A stretch of DNA of 64,000 nt from Rhodoferax aquaticus (GCF_006974105.1 NZ_CP036282.1:248001-312000); one strand, 5' to 3'. Positions 42,796-52,989 are shown, counted from the stretch's first letter. The notes: generated by a model not told the origin, from the sequence alone. Made by a program: numbers and translations.

Positions 42796-42985
42796 CTAAC
42801 GGCGTGTCTTTGTAAAAACGGCTTTGCAATTGCTGTTGAGTGCTTTGCTATGTGTGCGCCCGCTGGTACGCAGCTTGCCCCTTGCGCTTTGGCCATTTGG
42901 AAGAAATGATGCAAGCGCGTGGCGACTTGGGACGATGGATCAGGGGCGACCTGTCTTCAGAACTACCCGTTAGCGCAGGTTGCTA

Positions 42986-43040
42986 GAGTTTTGATAGCTG
43001 CTTGCGCTTGCGGTATGGGCGCTAGAGGCCCATTTGCCTC
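42986..43040 (+). repeat. Dispersed repeat, copy E
   Basis: GTTTTGATAGCTGCTTGCGC then TTGCGGTATGGGCGCTAGAG and GCCCATTTGCC. It lies 15 nt from the sbcC stop and closes the accessory region on its right side. Confidence 0.85.
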
Positions 43041-43054
43041 TGAAGATGCGCTAG

Positions 43055-46000
43055 CTAAACCACCAAGCGCGAGTACCCAATGCCGCCGCCTTTTTCTACG
43101 CGGATTTGGGCAGGAATGCGCTCTTTGAGCGCTTCTACGTGGCTGATGATGCCGATCATCTTGCCGCTGGCGTTGAGCGAGTCCAAGGCGGTGAGGGCAA
43201 TTTCTAGGGTGTCGCCGTCAAGCGAGCCAAAGCCTTCGTCCAAGAACAGGGAGTCGATGGAGGTCTTGTTGCTCACCAAGTCAGAGAGCGCCAAGGCCAG
43301 CGCCAGGCTCACCAAAAAGCCTTCGCCGCCTGAGAGCGTGCGGGTGTCGCGGGCCACGTCGCCTTGCCATGCGTCCACGATGTCTAGCTCCAGCTCGCCG
43401 CTGGCCTTGCGGCGCAGCAGGTAGCGGCCATGCAGGCGAGCCAGGTGGCGGTTGGCCAGGTGCAGCAGGTGGTCTAGCGTGAGGCCTTGCGCAAACTTGC
43501 GGAACTTGTCGCCCTTGGCAGAGCCTATGAGCCCGTCTAGGCGCTGCCAGATGTCCGCATCTTCGGTGTGCGCGCTGATTTGGGCCAGTAGCTCCTGCTG
43601 GTTGTGGCGTTGCTGCGTGTCTTGGGTGAGCAGGGCGCGCTTTGCGCCTATCTGTTCGCTCAAAGTGCTGCGCTGTGCCTCTAGCCTGGCCAGCGTGGTG
43701 CTGATGTCTTCCAGCGTCAGCGCTGTGAGGGCTTGGGCCTGCAGTTCTGCATGCTTTGCATGAGCGGCTTGCTCCAGTGCCGTGGCCGCTTGCAGTGCGG
43801 ATTGCAAGCGGGTGCTAAGCGTGTGCAAACGTTGCCGCTCTGGCTCAGACAAGAGGGCTGCCGCATAAGCCTCGACCGTGGCAAAGGGGCTGGCTTGCAG
43901 CGCGGATTGCCATGCCTGTTCGGCACTTGCGAGGGCCTGAGTTTGCTGGTCGAGCGCGACTTGTGCTTGGGTAGTGCGGCCCTCTAGAGCTGCCATGGTT
44001 TGTACCAGTGGGTCTATCGACTTGACGCAGGCCTCAAGCGCGGCGGGCACGTCGCTATCGGCCAGCGTGGGCGGGGCAAGTTCTGGCGCTACCTCGCTGC
44101 CTTGCAGTGCGGCCCAGCGCTTCGCCCAGGTGTGGGCTTGCGCTTGTGCGCTGTTCCATTGGACTTGCAAGCGGGTGATGGTGTGGTCTAGCCCGTGCAG
44201 CTGGCTTTGGGTGTGCTGCCACTGCTGCCACTCGGCGTTGCGGGCGTGCAGCCACGGTGCGGCGTCGGCAGGCCAGTCGTACCCCGCTTCGGCCAGCGTG
44301 GCCTGCAGCTGCGCTTGCAATGCTTCAAGTTCCGCTTGCGCTGCGTGCACAGCCTGTGTGAGCGTGGTGTGGCGGGTGTGTGCGTCTTGCAGGGCTTGCT
44401 GCAAGAGGGCGTGCTGGTGTTGGGCGGCTTGCAAGGTCTGCGCGGCTTGGTGTGCGGCGCTGCGCGCATGCTGCAGGGCTTGCTCACCCGCTTCGGCCGC
44501 TTGCAGATTGAGCTTGATTTGTCCCAAGACCTGCGCAGCACCTTGCTGGCCTGCGGCCAAGGTGTCGGGGTGCTCCCACACGTCGACGGGTAGTGCTGGC
44601 TTTGCGCCTAAGGCAGCCAAGGCTGCTGTCCATGCACTGAGCCACGGTGCCACGCGTTGCATGAGTTGGGTGAGCTGTTGGTCACGCTCGGTTTGCTGGG
44701 CCTTGGTAGCTTCCAAAGCTGCGGCAGCGGCTTGGCCTTGGGCGACCAAAGCGTCTAGCTCTGCTTGCTTGGTGTGCAGCGCTGCCTCGGTGGCCGATAC
44801 ATCCAAGGCTTGGTAGGCGGAAATGGAGGGGTGCTCGATGGCACCGCACAGCGGGCAGGCCTCGCCCGCTTGCAAGGCGTGGCGGTGGGCGTCCAGGCTT
44901 TGGATGCGCTGCTCTTGCGCCAGCAGCAGGCGCTTGTCGGCCACTTGTTCTTTGAGCGACTTGTGTTGCTCGCGCAGCGCCGCGACCACAGCCATCTGCT
45001 CAACAACCTTGGCCTCGCCCCGGCGCAAAGCGCTGCTCAACGCTTCTTGTTGCTCGGCAAGTTCGCGCCGTTGGTGGGCCAGTTGGCCGAGGTGCTGCCA
45101 GGCATGGGTGCGGCCTTGCTCCGCTTGCCAGTGGGTGCGCAGCTCTGCGATGCTGCGCCCGCCTAAGCGCTGCGTTTGCGCGTCTTCTGCTGTCTGAAGC
45201 GCGGCTAAGGAGGTGGTGTGGCCACGGGCCGCGGCTTCCACCGAAGCCACTTGCGCAGCCAAGGCGTGTTGCTGCTGCGTGATCTGACCTAGCTGCGCTT
45301 GCACTGCGCTGTGCTGCGCGCCCAGCTTGGCCTGCAGCGTGTCGGCCTGCGCAAACTGCTGGCGCCATAGGGCCAGGCGCTCGCCCAAGTGGGCGTGCTG
45401 CGGGTTCGCGGCCAAGTAGTCCGCATGCCGCTGGTGTTCGTGCTGCGCTTGGCTGAGTTGACTTTGCGCGATGTGCTGCACGCGCGCAGCCAGGGTGTGG
45501 GCCAGTGCGTGCTGCTGCCGGTGCGCGCTGGCGCTGGCCTTGCGCTGGGCGCTTAAGTCGGCAAGCAAGGCGTGGCTGGCTGCACATGCGCCTTGCGCGT
45601 GCTGCCACGCAGCGTGCAGCGGTTGCAAGGCTTGCGCGGGAGCGCTGTCGGCTAGGCCTTGTAGCTCGGGTGCTGCGGCGTGCAGCGCGGCCTGTGCGTC
45701 CGCCAAAGCGGCAGTCGCGGCCTGCAACTCTTGCGCGCTACGCGCCACGTTGTGCAGCCACTGGCTTTGGGCTTGGGCGCTGTGGTGCGTGGCTTGCACG
45801 GCTGCCAATTCTTGCGCCCAGGCTTCGAGCTGAGTTTCCATGGTGGTGCGCGCCTCAAGGCTCAACAGTGCCACGCCTTGCGCGCGCGCTTTGAGCTGCT
45901 CAAGCTGTTGCTTGGCGTCACGCGCGCGCTCAAACACCTGGGCTGAAATGTCGCCATAAATCTCGGTGCCGGTGAGCTCTTCCAGTAGCTCGGCGCGGTC

Positions 46001-46513
46001 GTTGGCGCTGGCGTTCAAGAAGGCGGCAAAGCCCCCTTGTGCCAACAGCATGGATTTGGTGAAGCGCGCAAAGTCCAGGCCAGTGATGTCGGCCACGCGC
46101 CTGAGCTTGTCCACAGTCTGGCTGCTGACAATGCTGCCGCTGCCCGTGGTGGGGTCGATGCGCGCCAGCTCTACCTTTGGGTCTTGCAGTGCGCCGTCTG
46201 GCTTGTCGCGGGCGCGGCGCTGGCTCCAAAACGCGCGGTACACCGCGCCTTTGACTTCAAACTCCACCTCGGCCAAGCAGTCGGCGGTGTGGCGCGTCAT
46301 GATGTCGTTGGAAGCTTTAGACACGCTCTTCAAGCGCGGTGTCTCGTGGTACAGCGCCAAGCAAATCGCGTCGAGCAGGGTGGATTTGCCCGCGCCCGTG
46401 GGGCCGGTAATGGCGAACAGGCTGTTCTCAACAAAGGGCGCTTGGGTGAAGTCAATCGTCCACTCGCCTTTGAGCGAGTTGAGGTTTTTGAGCCGCAGCT
46501 TGAGGATCTTCAT
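43055..46513 (-). CDS. sbcC: Exonuclease subunit SbcC
   Basis: SMC-like ATPase subunit of the SbcCD nuclease, 1152 residues, which opens and cleaves hairpin and protein-blocked DNA ends. The N-terminal lobe has the Walker [14 protein letters not shown]. Long Ala/Gln-rich coiled coils flank a zinc-hook CPLCG (near residue 550). The C-terminal lobe has the signature [18 protein letters not shown] and Walker [16 protein letters not shown] overlaps the sbcD stop by 4 nt. Its last ~45 codons are duplicated at 39179-39311. Confidence 0.95.
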   Translation of the reverse strand: MKILKLRLKNLNSLKGEWTIDFTQAPFVENSLFAITGPTGAGKSTLLDAICLALYHETPRLKSVSKASNDIMTRHTADCLAEVEFEVKGAVYRAFWSQRRARDKPDGALQDPKVELARIDPTTGSGSIVSSQTVDKLRRVADITGLDFARFTKSMLLAQGGFAAFLNASANDRAELLEELTGTEIYGDISAQVFERARDAKQQLEQLKARAQGVALLSLEARTTMETQLEAWAQELAAVQATHHSAQAQSQWLHNVARSAQELQAATAALADAQAALHAAAPELQGLADSAPAQALQPLHAAWQHAQGACAASHALLADLSAQRKASASAHRQQHALAHTLAARVQHIAQSQLSQAQHEHQRHADYLAANPQHAHLGERLALWRQQFAQADTLQAKLGAQHSAVQAQLGQITQQQHALAAQVASVEAAARGHTTSLAALQTAEDAQTQRLGGRSIAELRTHWQAEQGRTHAWQHLGQLAHQRRELAEQQEALSSALRRGEAKVVEQMAVVAALREQHKSLKEQVADKRLLLAQEQRIQSLDAHRHALQAGEACPLCGAIEHPSISAYQALDVSATEAALHTKQAELDALVAQGQAAAAALEATKAQQTERDQQLTQLMQRVAPWLSAWTAALAALGAKPALPVDVWEHPDTLAAGQQGAAQVLGQIKLNLQAAEAGEQALQHARSAAHQAAQTLQAAQHQHALLQQALQDAHTRHTTLTQAVHAAQAELEALQAQLQATLAEAGYDWPADAAPWLHARNAEWQQWQHTQSQLHGLDHTITRLQVQWNSAQAQAHTWAKRWAALQGSEVAPELAPPTLADSDVPAALEACVKSIDPLVQTMAALEGRTTQAQVALDQQTQALASAEQAWQSALQASPFATVEAYAAALLSEPERQRLHTLSTRLQSALQAATALEQAAHAKHAELQAQALTALTLEDISTTLARLEAQRSTLSEQIGAKRALLTQDTQQRHNQQELLAQISAHTEDADIWQRLDGLIGSAKGDKFRKFAQGLTLDHLLHLANRHLARLHGRYLLRRKASGELELDIVDAWQGDVARDTRTLSGGEGFLVSLALALALSDLVSNKTSIDSLFLDEGFGSLDGDTLEIALTALDSLNASGKMIGIISHVEALKERIPAQIRVEKGGGIGYSRLVV

Positions 46514-47745
46514 ACCGCGTCCTCCGTCAGGCTTTTGAGCACTTCGCGGTAGCGCTGGTCTAGGGCGGCGTGCAGCTCGGGGCTCAAGTCTTCTTGTGCC
46601 AAGCGTTTGGCAAACACGTCATGCGGGCTGAGTTCGTCCAGCGTCTCCAGCGCCTCTTGCACCAGCGCGGCAGCGGCCGTGCCACGCTGGCGGCGCACGC
46701 GCAGCACCTCCACCGGCAGGCCTTGGGTGATGGCGCTGACGCGGGCGGGCAGGTCGCTCACGTAGTCGTCTTCCATCACCGTGACTTCCAGCCACACAGG
46801 TTTCTCGGCGCTGCCTTGCGCAGCGGCGCTGGCAATGGCCTGGGCCAAGGCGTCCAAGTTGCCGCTGACAGAGAGCAGGGGCTGAAAGCGCGGCACCTCC
46901 AGCGGCGTGACAGCTTGCAAACCGCTGGCGTCTAGGTCGACCAAGAGCACTTCTTTGGTTTGCTTGGCCTCGTCAAAACCCAGGGGGATGGGCGAGCCGC
47001 AGTAGCGGATGTGCGCGAGGCCACCCACCTTTTGCGGCTTGTGGATATGGCCCAAAGCTACGTAGTCCACCGGCGGAAATGCCGAGGTGGGAAAGGCCTC
47101 CAGCGCGCCCACATAAATCTCACGCACCGACTCGTTGCTACTCGCCCCCACGGTGGTCAGGTGCCCGGTGGCTATCAGCGGCACCGTGCGGCCCAGTGTG
47201 ATGTGCAGCTCGGCTTGGCGTGCCCGCCCGGCCTGCACCACCGCCTCGTAATAGCCTTGCAGCGCGGCCTGCATAGAAAGCTGCTTGTCGTGTGCGCTTT
47301 GCCCCGCTTGGCTTTGCATGACGTCGCGCGGGCGCACGAAGGGCACCGCACACACAATGCAGCCGGGCTCGCCCTTGCCGCCACGGGCCGGCAGCACCAC
47401 CAGCTGGTCTTCGGGCTTGCCCACCGCTGCCACCACAGTGGTACTGAGGCAGGCCAGCATGGCGCGGCTCTCGCCCAGTGTGGCCACCGAGTCGTGGTTG
47501 CCGCCCAGCAGCAGCAGGGCCACGCCCGCGCTGTGCAAGCGCACCACCAGCTGGCTGTACAACTCACGCGCATAGCTAGGCGGCGCACCGGTGTCAAAAA
47601 TGTCGCCCGCAATCAGCACCGCATCTACCGCATGCGCGTCCACTGCGCCCAGCAGCCAGTCCACCAAAGCTTGGTGTTCTGCCTGTCGGCTCTTGCCCAT
47701 AAAGTGCTGGCCCAAATGCCAGTCTGAGGTGTGGAGGATGCGCAT
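46510..47745 (-). CDS. sbcD: Exonuclease subunit SbcD
   Basis: Mre11-type metallophosphatase nuclease subunit, about 411 residues, partner of Sbc[21 protein letters not shown] is the canonical start with the DxH metal motif; [18 protein letters not shown] and LGHIHKPQ are the remaining phosphoesterase motifs. The start is set at the Met of MRILHTSD (47745), not the longer frame from 47799. Couples to sbcC by ATGA overlap. By destroying palindromes, SbcCD is relevant to the long inverted repeat at 32759. Confidence 0.95.
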   Translation of the reverse strand: MRILHTSDWHLGQHFMGKSRQAEHQALVDWLLGAVDAHAVDAVLIAGDIFDTGAPPSYARELYSQLVVRLHSAGVALLLLGGNHDSVATLGESRAMLACLSTTVVAAVGKPEDQLVVLPARGGKGEPGCIVCAVPFVRPRDVMQSQAGQSAHDKQLSMQAALQGYYEAVVQAGRARQAELHITLGRTVPLIATGHLTTVGASSNESVREIYVGALEAFPTSAFPPVDYVALGHIHKPQKVGGLAHIRYCGSPIPLGFDEAKQTKEVLLVDLDASGLQAVTPLEVPRFQPLLSVSGNLDALAQAIASAAAQGSAEKPVWLEVTVMEDDYVSDLPARVSAITQGLPVEVLRVRRQRGTAAAALVQEALETLDELSPHDVFAKRLAQEDLSPELHAALDQRYREVLKSLTEDAV

Positions 47746-47937
47746 GGTCAGTTTCAAATAGGGATGCCCCGGTGGGCGAGGGCAGTCTGGTGGAAGCAAT
47801 GATTTTGTCTGTGGATCGGTGCGTTTGCGCCCCTGTGGCGGACTTATTTTTAAGGTGGCTTTGCGCGGCGCATCGTGGTCTCAAAAGCGCATGGCGCTGA
47901 GTGCGGTTAGAGTGCGAGCCCACGTTTGATTGTTTCC

Positions 47938-48726
47938 ATGCCCCAGCCACCGCTGCCTTTGCCTTTGACCGACTCACCCCGTCCCGCCCTTATGCCGCAC
48001 GCTGTCTCGCGCTTGCGGGCGGAGCGCTTGGCGCGCAGTGCCAAGCCATTTCTGGCGCGCGGCGGTATCAAAGGGGAACGCTGCGCGGGCTGCCGCTTGG
48101 TGCCCAGCCACTGCATCTGTGCCTTGCGCCCCATGCTGCCCACGCACGCGGGCATGTGTTTGCTCATGGCCGACATTGAGCCGCTCAAGCCTAGCAACAC
48201 GGGCTGGCTGATTGCCGATGTGGTGCCCGATACCTTTGCCTTTGGCTGGGCCCGCACCGAGGTAGCCCCCGCGCTGCTGACGCTCTTAGCCGACCCGCAG
48301 TGGCAGCCTTATGTGGTGTTTCCGGGGGAGTTTGTGCCGCCTGAGCGCGTGGTGCATGCTTTGCCCGTGCCGGGCGATGCGGATGCCAAGGCCAAGCGCC
48401 CCTTGTTCATCTTGCTAGACGCCACCTGGGCCGAGGCGCGCAAGATGTTTCGCAAAAGCCCCTACCTCAACCCGTTTCCGGTGCTGAGCTTGCAGCCCGA
48501 GCAGATCTCGCGCTACCAGCTGCGCCGCTCGCGCCGCGATGACCACTTCTGCACCAGCGAGGTGGCCTCCCTGTGCCTAGACCTAGCGGGTGAAACCGTG
48601 GCGGCGCAAACGCTAGAGAGCTACCTGGGCATCTACACCCACCACTACCTGCAAGCCAAACACCAACTCCCACCTAACCGCGACAGTGCAGACCACCTGC
48701 GCCTTGCCCAGCTAAAGGGCGGTTGA
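47938..48726 (+). CDS. DTW-domain protein (tRNA-uridine aminocarboxypropyltransferase family)
   Basis: DTW-domain protein, about 262 residues. The domain contains RCAGCRLVPSHCICA with the metal-binding-type Cys cluster and LLDATWAEARKMFRKSPYL, where DATW is the variant of the DxTW motif. Family members (TapT/YfiP) add the aminocarboxypropyl group of SAM to uridine of tRNA (acp3U47). ATG 47938 starts after an alternative TTG at 47926. The ~190 bp from sbcD contain no other gene; the two genes are divergent. Confidence 0.87.
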   Translation: MPQPPLPLPLTDSPRPALMPHAVSRLRAERLARSAKPFLARGGIKGERCAGCRLVPSHCICALRPMLPTHAGMCLLMADIEPLKPSNTGWLIADVVPDTFAFGWARTEVAPALLTLLADPQWQPYVVFPGEFVPPERVVHALPVPGDADAKAKRPLFILLDATWAEARKMFRKSPYLNPFPVLSLQPEQISRYQLRRSRRDDHFCTSEVASLCLDLAGETVAAQTLESYLGIYTHHYLQAKHQLPPNRDSADHLRLAQLKGG

Positions 48727-48977
48727 ATCACCCGGGCTTGCGCTATCCGAAGCAGCCATGCACCGCGCAACTCGGCTACCCCATTGGGTGCCCGAGGCGA
48801 GTCCTTTGCGCAAGGTCCTTGGTTTCACTACAACTTTCTTCCAAGAACTAAAATCAATGAAGTTGAACTAGACGGTATCAATAAATACCACTTAGTTCAT
48901 AAGGATACTGTTTTGTATAGAATTCGCGTGCACCACATGTTTGGCGGGTTTCGATGATTGAATTCTTCGGAGAATTT

Positions 48978-49133
48978 ATGAAAAAGCTATGTATCGCGTC
49001 GGTGTTGTCTCTCGGCGTGGCACTGTCCGCACAGGCCAAAGACTGGGTGGACACAGCGCTTGCCGCTGGCAGTTTCACGACTTTAGCGACGGCATTGGGT
49101 GCACACCCACCGACACCGGAGCCCCGACCATGA
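48978..49133 (+). pseudogene. Truncated fasciclin-domain gene
   Basis: A frame of 51 codons with a signal peptide (MKKLCIASVLSLGVALSAQA), then KDWVDTALAAGSFTTLATAL, which is the start of a fasciclin (beta-Ig-H3) domain. It ends after about 20 residues of the ~140-residue domain and stops inside the start of the next gene (ATGA). So the gene is a 5' fragment fused to other sequence, though its tail now couples it to the chalcone-isomerase-like gene. The 250 bp upstream (48727-48977) hold no gene. Confidence 0.75.
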
Positions 49134-49726
49134 AGCCTTTCCGTGCGACAACCTTCAAAATTTTGGTTCCGTGCATCGCCGCGTGCCTCATGGTGTTTGG
49201 GACGCCCAGCTTTGCGCAAACGCAGGAACCCCCGTCTGCTGTGGTTGCGCCTGCTGAGTTGGCCGCCTACGGCGCTGGTTGGCGAGCTGCGGGCAGCGGT
49301 GTGCTTCGGTTCTTTGGCTTCAAAGCCTACGATGCCACTTTGTGGCTGCCCTCTGCGAATGCGCCCTTTGCATTCACCCGACCATTTGCCCTAGAGATTC
49401 GCTATGCCACCCGCATCAAAGGGCGAGACATTTCCAACACCTCTTTGATTGAGCTGCAGCGCATCAGTGCTTCGTCCCCAGAACAGATCGTGGCTTGGGG
49501 CGCTTGGATGGATGCGACCTTCACCGACGTTAAGGCGGGCGATCAACTCATTGGCGTGCATGTGCCGGGCAATGGTGCCCGTTTCTTCCTCAACGGGCGG
49601 TTGATTGGAGAAACCCAAGACACTGCCTTCAGTGAGGCGTTCTTCAAGATCTGGTTAGACCCCAAAACCAAGCGTCCTGACTTGCGTGCCGCCTTGCTCG
49701 CACAAGATGCCCCGCCAAAGCCCTAG
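49130..49726 (+). CDS. Chalcone isomerase-like exported protein
   Basis: Protein of 198 residues with a signal peptide ending near residue 27 (SFAQ). The remainder matches the chalcone-isomerase-like family: GSGVLRFFGFKAYDATLWLP, then EIRYATRIKGRDISNTSL and GARFFLNGRLIGETQDTAF. Bacterial members lack proven isomerase activity and are thought to bind fatty-acid-like or other small ligands in the periplasm. The ATG overlaps the stop of the fasciclin fragment. The next gene, a lipoprotein, begins 4 nt after its stop, so they are probably co-transcribed. Confidence 0.83.
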   Translation: MKPFRATTFKILVPCIAACLMVFGTPSFAQTQEPPSAVVAPAELAAYGAGWRAAGSGVLRFFGFKAYDATLWLPSANAPFAFTRPFALEIRYATRIKGRDISNTSLIELQRISASSPEQIVAWGAWMDATFTDVKAGDQLIGVHVPGNGARFFLNGRLIGETQDTAFSEAFFKIWLDPKTKRPDLRAALLAQDAPPKP

Positions 49727-49729
49727 GCC

Positions 49730-51202
49730 ATGGGTAAAGCGCCGTACTCCATTGCGTGCTTGGGACTGGCGCTGGCAGTGGCGCTGCTGGTCGGCTGTAC
49801 GAGTCTGGCCCCCAATTCGCGGCATCTCTCCACCGAACCCCTCGCTCCAGAAGAACGCGATTGCGTCGCATGGTTGACGCAACTGGATGCCACAGTGGCG
49901 CAAGCGCAAGTTGCCGATGCGCAAGAGGCCCGCGTTGCTGGCCATCCGCACTTGCGCACCAACCGGTTTACCGCAGCACTGGCGCAGGATGCACGCGTGG
50001 ACGATGCAGCTTTTGTCCGCGAGGTACTGCCCGCCATGCGTGCGCTGGACCGTGCGGCCCGGGCAGCCGAAATCAGCAACCTGCCCGACATGACCTTGGG
50101 CCTGCTGCGAGCAACGCGCGTCGATGTGCTGCAACGCACCGAAGCTTGTGCATCGCGGCTCATGGAGGTGCTAAAACCAGCACGCAGTTCCGTGGCCGTT
50201 GCGTCCAGCTACCGTGCTGGCCAACGGTTCTTGGGGGCCTATGCCCTTGCGCGCTACCCCTTCACCGCCGGGGTGGAGCGCGAGCTGCGTGCGGTAAGCG
50301 CCGCCTTCACCCGGCCCTTGCAAACACCGGATGGCGGCAAGCTAGTGCGCTATGTGCCACTGGACAGGCCGGTGGACACCGGAGAAGAGGCCTTGCTGTT
50401 GCACCAGCACCAGCCCGTATTCGAGAAGGAAGAAACGCTGCCCGACGACCAGATCGGCGCGCTCGCGTGGGACCCTGCCCAAGGCCGCCCAGCGGTGCAA
50501 ACCAGCCAGCCCACGGTGTACACCGCTGTGAGCTACACCCGCTACAAGGGGCAGACCTTGCGGCAACTGGTGTACACCGTGTGGTTTGGTGCGCGGCCTG
50601 CGAGCCGCCCTGGCGACCTGTTGGCAGGCCACCTCGATGGATTGATTTGGCGCGTGACGCTGGGCCCGCGCAACCAGGTGCTGCTCTACGACACCATCCA
50701 CCCTTGCGGCTGCTACCACTACTTCATCACCACACCTTCTGCGCAGGCAATTGCTGCACCGCCCGATGAACTTGAATGGGCATTTGTGCCGCAAACATTG
50801 GCAGCACCTCAAGCCACTGAACGGGTGGTGCTGCGCATTGCCACGCGCACGCACTACTTGGAACGGGTGAGCCTGGAGCCGAGTGCAAGCGTCGGAAACG
50901 CTGCAGTGCACCAGGTGCCCCTGGCAGTGCTGCCGCAAGACGCACTGCGCGCCCTGCCGCAGCGCACAGCGGGCCCACTTGGCGATGCCCTTGCCACCCG
51001 CAGTGCTTACGGCCATGATGGATTGATCCCCGGTACCCAGCGGGGAGAGCGCTTTATCTTTTGGCCCATGGGGATTGCGTCTGCCGGGCAAATGCGCCAA
51101 TGGGGACACCACGCCACAGCGTTTGTGGGAGAGCGCCATTTTGATGATGCGCACCTGTTGGAGCGCAGGTTTGAGCTGCTGATGGAGCCCATGCTTCCGT
51201 GA
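49730..51202 (+). CDS. Uncharacterised lipoprotein
   Basis: Protein of 490 residues; lipobox LALAVALLVGC with Cys 23. I do not recognise a named domain. The first ~190 residues are helical and Ala-rich; the C-terminal half is beta-rich and contains a striking conserved-looking motif, YDTIHPCGCYHYF, near residue 323. This motif with His-x-Cys-x-Cys-x-x-His could bind a metal. GHLDGLIWRVTLG just before it suggests an enclosing beta-sheet. It lies 3 nt after the chalcone-isomerase-like gene, suggesting a shared periplasmic role. Confidence 0.7.
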   Translation: MGKAPYSIACLGLALAVALLVGCTSLAPNSRHLSTEPLAPEERDCVAWLTQLDATVAQAQVADAQEARVAGHPHLRTNRFTAALAQDARVDDAAFVREVLPAMRALDRAARAAEISNLPDMTLGLLRATRVDVLQRTEACASRLMEVLKPARSSVAVASSYRAGQRFLGAYALARYPFTAGVERELRAVSAAFTRPLQTPDGGKLVRYVPLDRPVDTGEEALLLHQHQPVFEKEETLPDDQIGALAWDPAQGRPAVQTSQPTVYTAVSYTRYKGQTLRQLVYTVWFGARPASRPGDLLAGHLDGLIWRVTLGPRNQVLLYDTIHPCGCYHYFITTPSAQAIAAPPDELEWAFVPQTLAAPQATERVVLRIATRTHYLERVSLEPSASVGNAAVHQVPLAVLPQDALRALPQRTAGPLGDALATRSAYGHDGLIPGTQRGERFIFWPMGIASAGQMRQWGHHATAFVGERHFDDAHLLERRFELLMEPMLP

Positions 51203-51257
51203 AGCACGGCGCAGCCCTTGGTCCACCCCGGCGCTGCTGCGCTCAGGGCAGGCCGGT

Positions 51258-51950
51258 TTACATGCCCAGGGACTTGAGCAACTCGTCTTGGTCGTCGAGG
51301 GCGGCCGGCGCGGCTGCCTGCTCGGGAACGGCCGCGTTGGTTTGTGCAATCAGCTCATCTGGGTTAACTTGCTCCTCCGCATCAAAATCATGCAACTTGA
51401 TGAACTCGGTGCGGTCAATGGCCAGCTCAAGGTAGAAGATGTTGTTCTTGCCGGTGTAAAAGGTCACGCGGCGCGACTCGGGTTGGTCTAGCTGGGTGTC
51501 CACGCTCAACATCACTTGTTTGGTCAGCACCAGCATTTTGGGCTGGCTCTGGGTGATATTGGTTTGCAGCTCACGGCGAACTTTGCTGGTGAAATCGCCC
51601 ACCATTTGGTTCATCAGCTCCCCGAGGATGTTGCTGACCTCGTCGGAGGTATGGGAGTTAGCCAGCTCACTTTTGGGCATGCCCATGCTCAGCATATAAC
51701 TCTCATAGAGTTCCATCGCTGCCGAAGACGAGAAGTTCAGCACCACCAGACCCGAAAACCCACCGTCAAACAGAACAAAACAGCCTATGTCGGGCTTGAG
51801 GCAAATTTTGCCAATCCGCTGCACCATGCCGGAGTATTGGATCGGACACTGGGTGGCCACCGACAGCACCCGGGTGACCGAATTGCATAGGCTGGTGAGA
51901 ATGTCTTCGGTGCCGTAGACAACGGCTGGCTCTTGCCAAATTTTTACCAT
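51258..51950 (-). CDS. DUF3334/CheX-like protein
   Basis: Protein of about 230 residues, cytosolic, in the DUF3334 family, which is related to the CheX/CheC phosphatase fold. DEVSNILGELMNQMVGDFTS aligns with the CheX-type ExxN helix (here E..GELMNQ), suggesting dephosphorylation of a response regulator or a related signalling role. The C-terminal tail is acidic and ends DDQDELLKSLGM, a short helix that might bind a partner. The start is set at ATG 51950 (MVKIWQEP); the longer frame to 52004 is unlikely. No che gene is beside it. Confidence 0.7.
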   Translation of the reverse strand: MVKIWQEPAVVYGTEDILTSLCNSVTRVLSVATQCPIQYSGMVQRIGKICLKPDIGCFVLFDGGFSGLVVLNFSSSAAMELYESYMLSMGMPKSELANSHTSDEVSNILGELMNQMVGDFTSKVRRELQTNITQSQPKMLVLTKQVMLSVDTQLDQPESRRVTFYTGKNNIFYLELAIDRTEFIKLHDFDAEEQVNPDELIAQTNAAVPEQAAAPAALDDQDELLKSLGM

Positions 51951-52035
51951 GATGTGCCTCTCTAATCCAAGGCACCAATGTACAGCGCCAAACGCTGGAG
52001 TCAATCAGAGAATTCCACCCCTTTCAGCGTGTGTT

Positions 52036-52878
52036 TCATAGCCGCCCTTGCGCTTTCAAGGTATTTGCGCGATCGCGTATGCCGCTCTGACCTAGGTGCA
52101 AGCTTTGGGGGCTGGTGTGCACCGAGTACGGCCCCATGTGCAAATCGTGGGGATGTGGCTCGCCGGTGCCAAACACCAGCACGGTGTCGGTCTGCGCCGT
52201 GAGGGTGATTGACGCATTGCCCTCTTCAAACACGGCCAAATCGCCGGTGCTCAGCGGGCTAGGCGCGGACAAGTGGCCTTCCCCCACCGCCAGCCATGCC
52301 ACCGTGTGACCCGCTGGGGGCGTGTAGGTCCAAGATTCGCCTGCGCTCAGGTGTACGCCCAGGTAGCCCATGTTGGAGGGCGCGGCTATGGGGCTGGTGT
52401 GGCCGCCATAGCTGCCGAGCAGTACGCGCGCCGGGCCTGCGTGCGGAATGTCTTGCGGGTCCAGGTACTGGCTGTAGGCGCTGGCAAGCTCTAGCGCAGG
52501 CGGCATGGCCACCCACAGCTGAAAGCCCAGCACCCGCCCTTGGTCTGCGGGGCCGCCACGGTGCCACACGCCGCCGCCGGCCATCATCCATTCCACGCCA
52601 CCCGTGGGCAGCACCCCACGGGCACCGTGCTCACCGGTGGTGTCTTCGTACTGGGCGCGGCCGTCGATCAAATACGTCAAGGTGGCAATGCCCGAGTGTG
52701 GGTGCATGCCAAATTGCGGCTTGGGTCCCCCCGCGGGTGCTTCAAACCTGTCCAGAAAAATAAAGGGCTTGATAAGCTCGCCCACATCGCCAGGGCTGAC
52801 CAAACGCGTAATTGGGCCGTGGCTGCTTCCGCGTGTGCGGTGCACGATGCGGCGCTCTGTGGTGGAAGAGAAGGTCAT
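52036..52878 (-). CDS. Pirin family protein
   Basis: Cupin-fold pirin, 280 residues. FGMHPHSGIATLTYLIDG carries the two His metal ligands, and GVWHRGGPAD the third. In human pirin and YhhW the third His is followed two residues later by a Glu ligand; here the position is Gly, so the metal site is one ligand short. Bacterial pirins are quercetinase-like or of unknown function. Start ATG 52878 has GGAG 7 nt upstream; ATG 52890 is an alternative. Divergent from a LysR gene, its likely regulator. Confidence 0.87.
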   Translation of the reverse strand: MTFSSTTERRIVHRTRGSSHGPITRLVSPGDVGELIKPFIFLDRFEAPAGGPKPQFGMHPHSGIATLTYLIDGRAQYEDTTGEHGARGVLPTGGVEWMMAGGGVWHRGGPADQGRVLGFQLWVAMPPALELASAYSQYLDPQDIPHAGPARVLLGSYGGHTSPIAAPSNMGYLGVHLSAGESWTYTPPAGHTVAWLAVGEGHLSAPSPLSTGDLAVFEEGNASITLTAQTDTVLVFGTGEPHPHDLHMGPYSVHTSPQSLHLGQSGIRDRANTLKAQGRL

Positions 52879-52989
52879 GTTGTGCTCCATAAAAGTGGGT
52901 TGAACCCATGCCTGTAGCTTAGGATGCAGCCTATTGCTTGTGTAGACGCAATAAATGAATTTCACTGTGCCATTTTTGAGCGTAATACC

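Noticed and set aside
31297..43040. Integron-like cassette array with attC sites
   Set aside because: The region has small unrelated genes separated by repeats, but the repeats lack the GTTRRRY/RYYYAAC core sites, genes lie in both orientations, no integrase gene is present, and a similar repeat occurs at 14457 in a core block.
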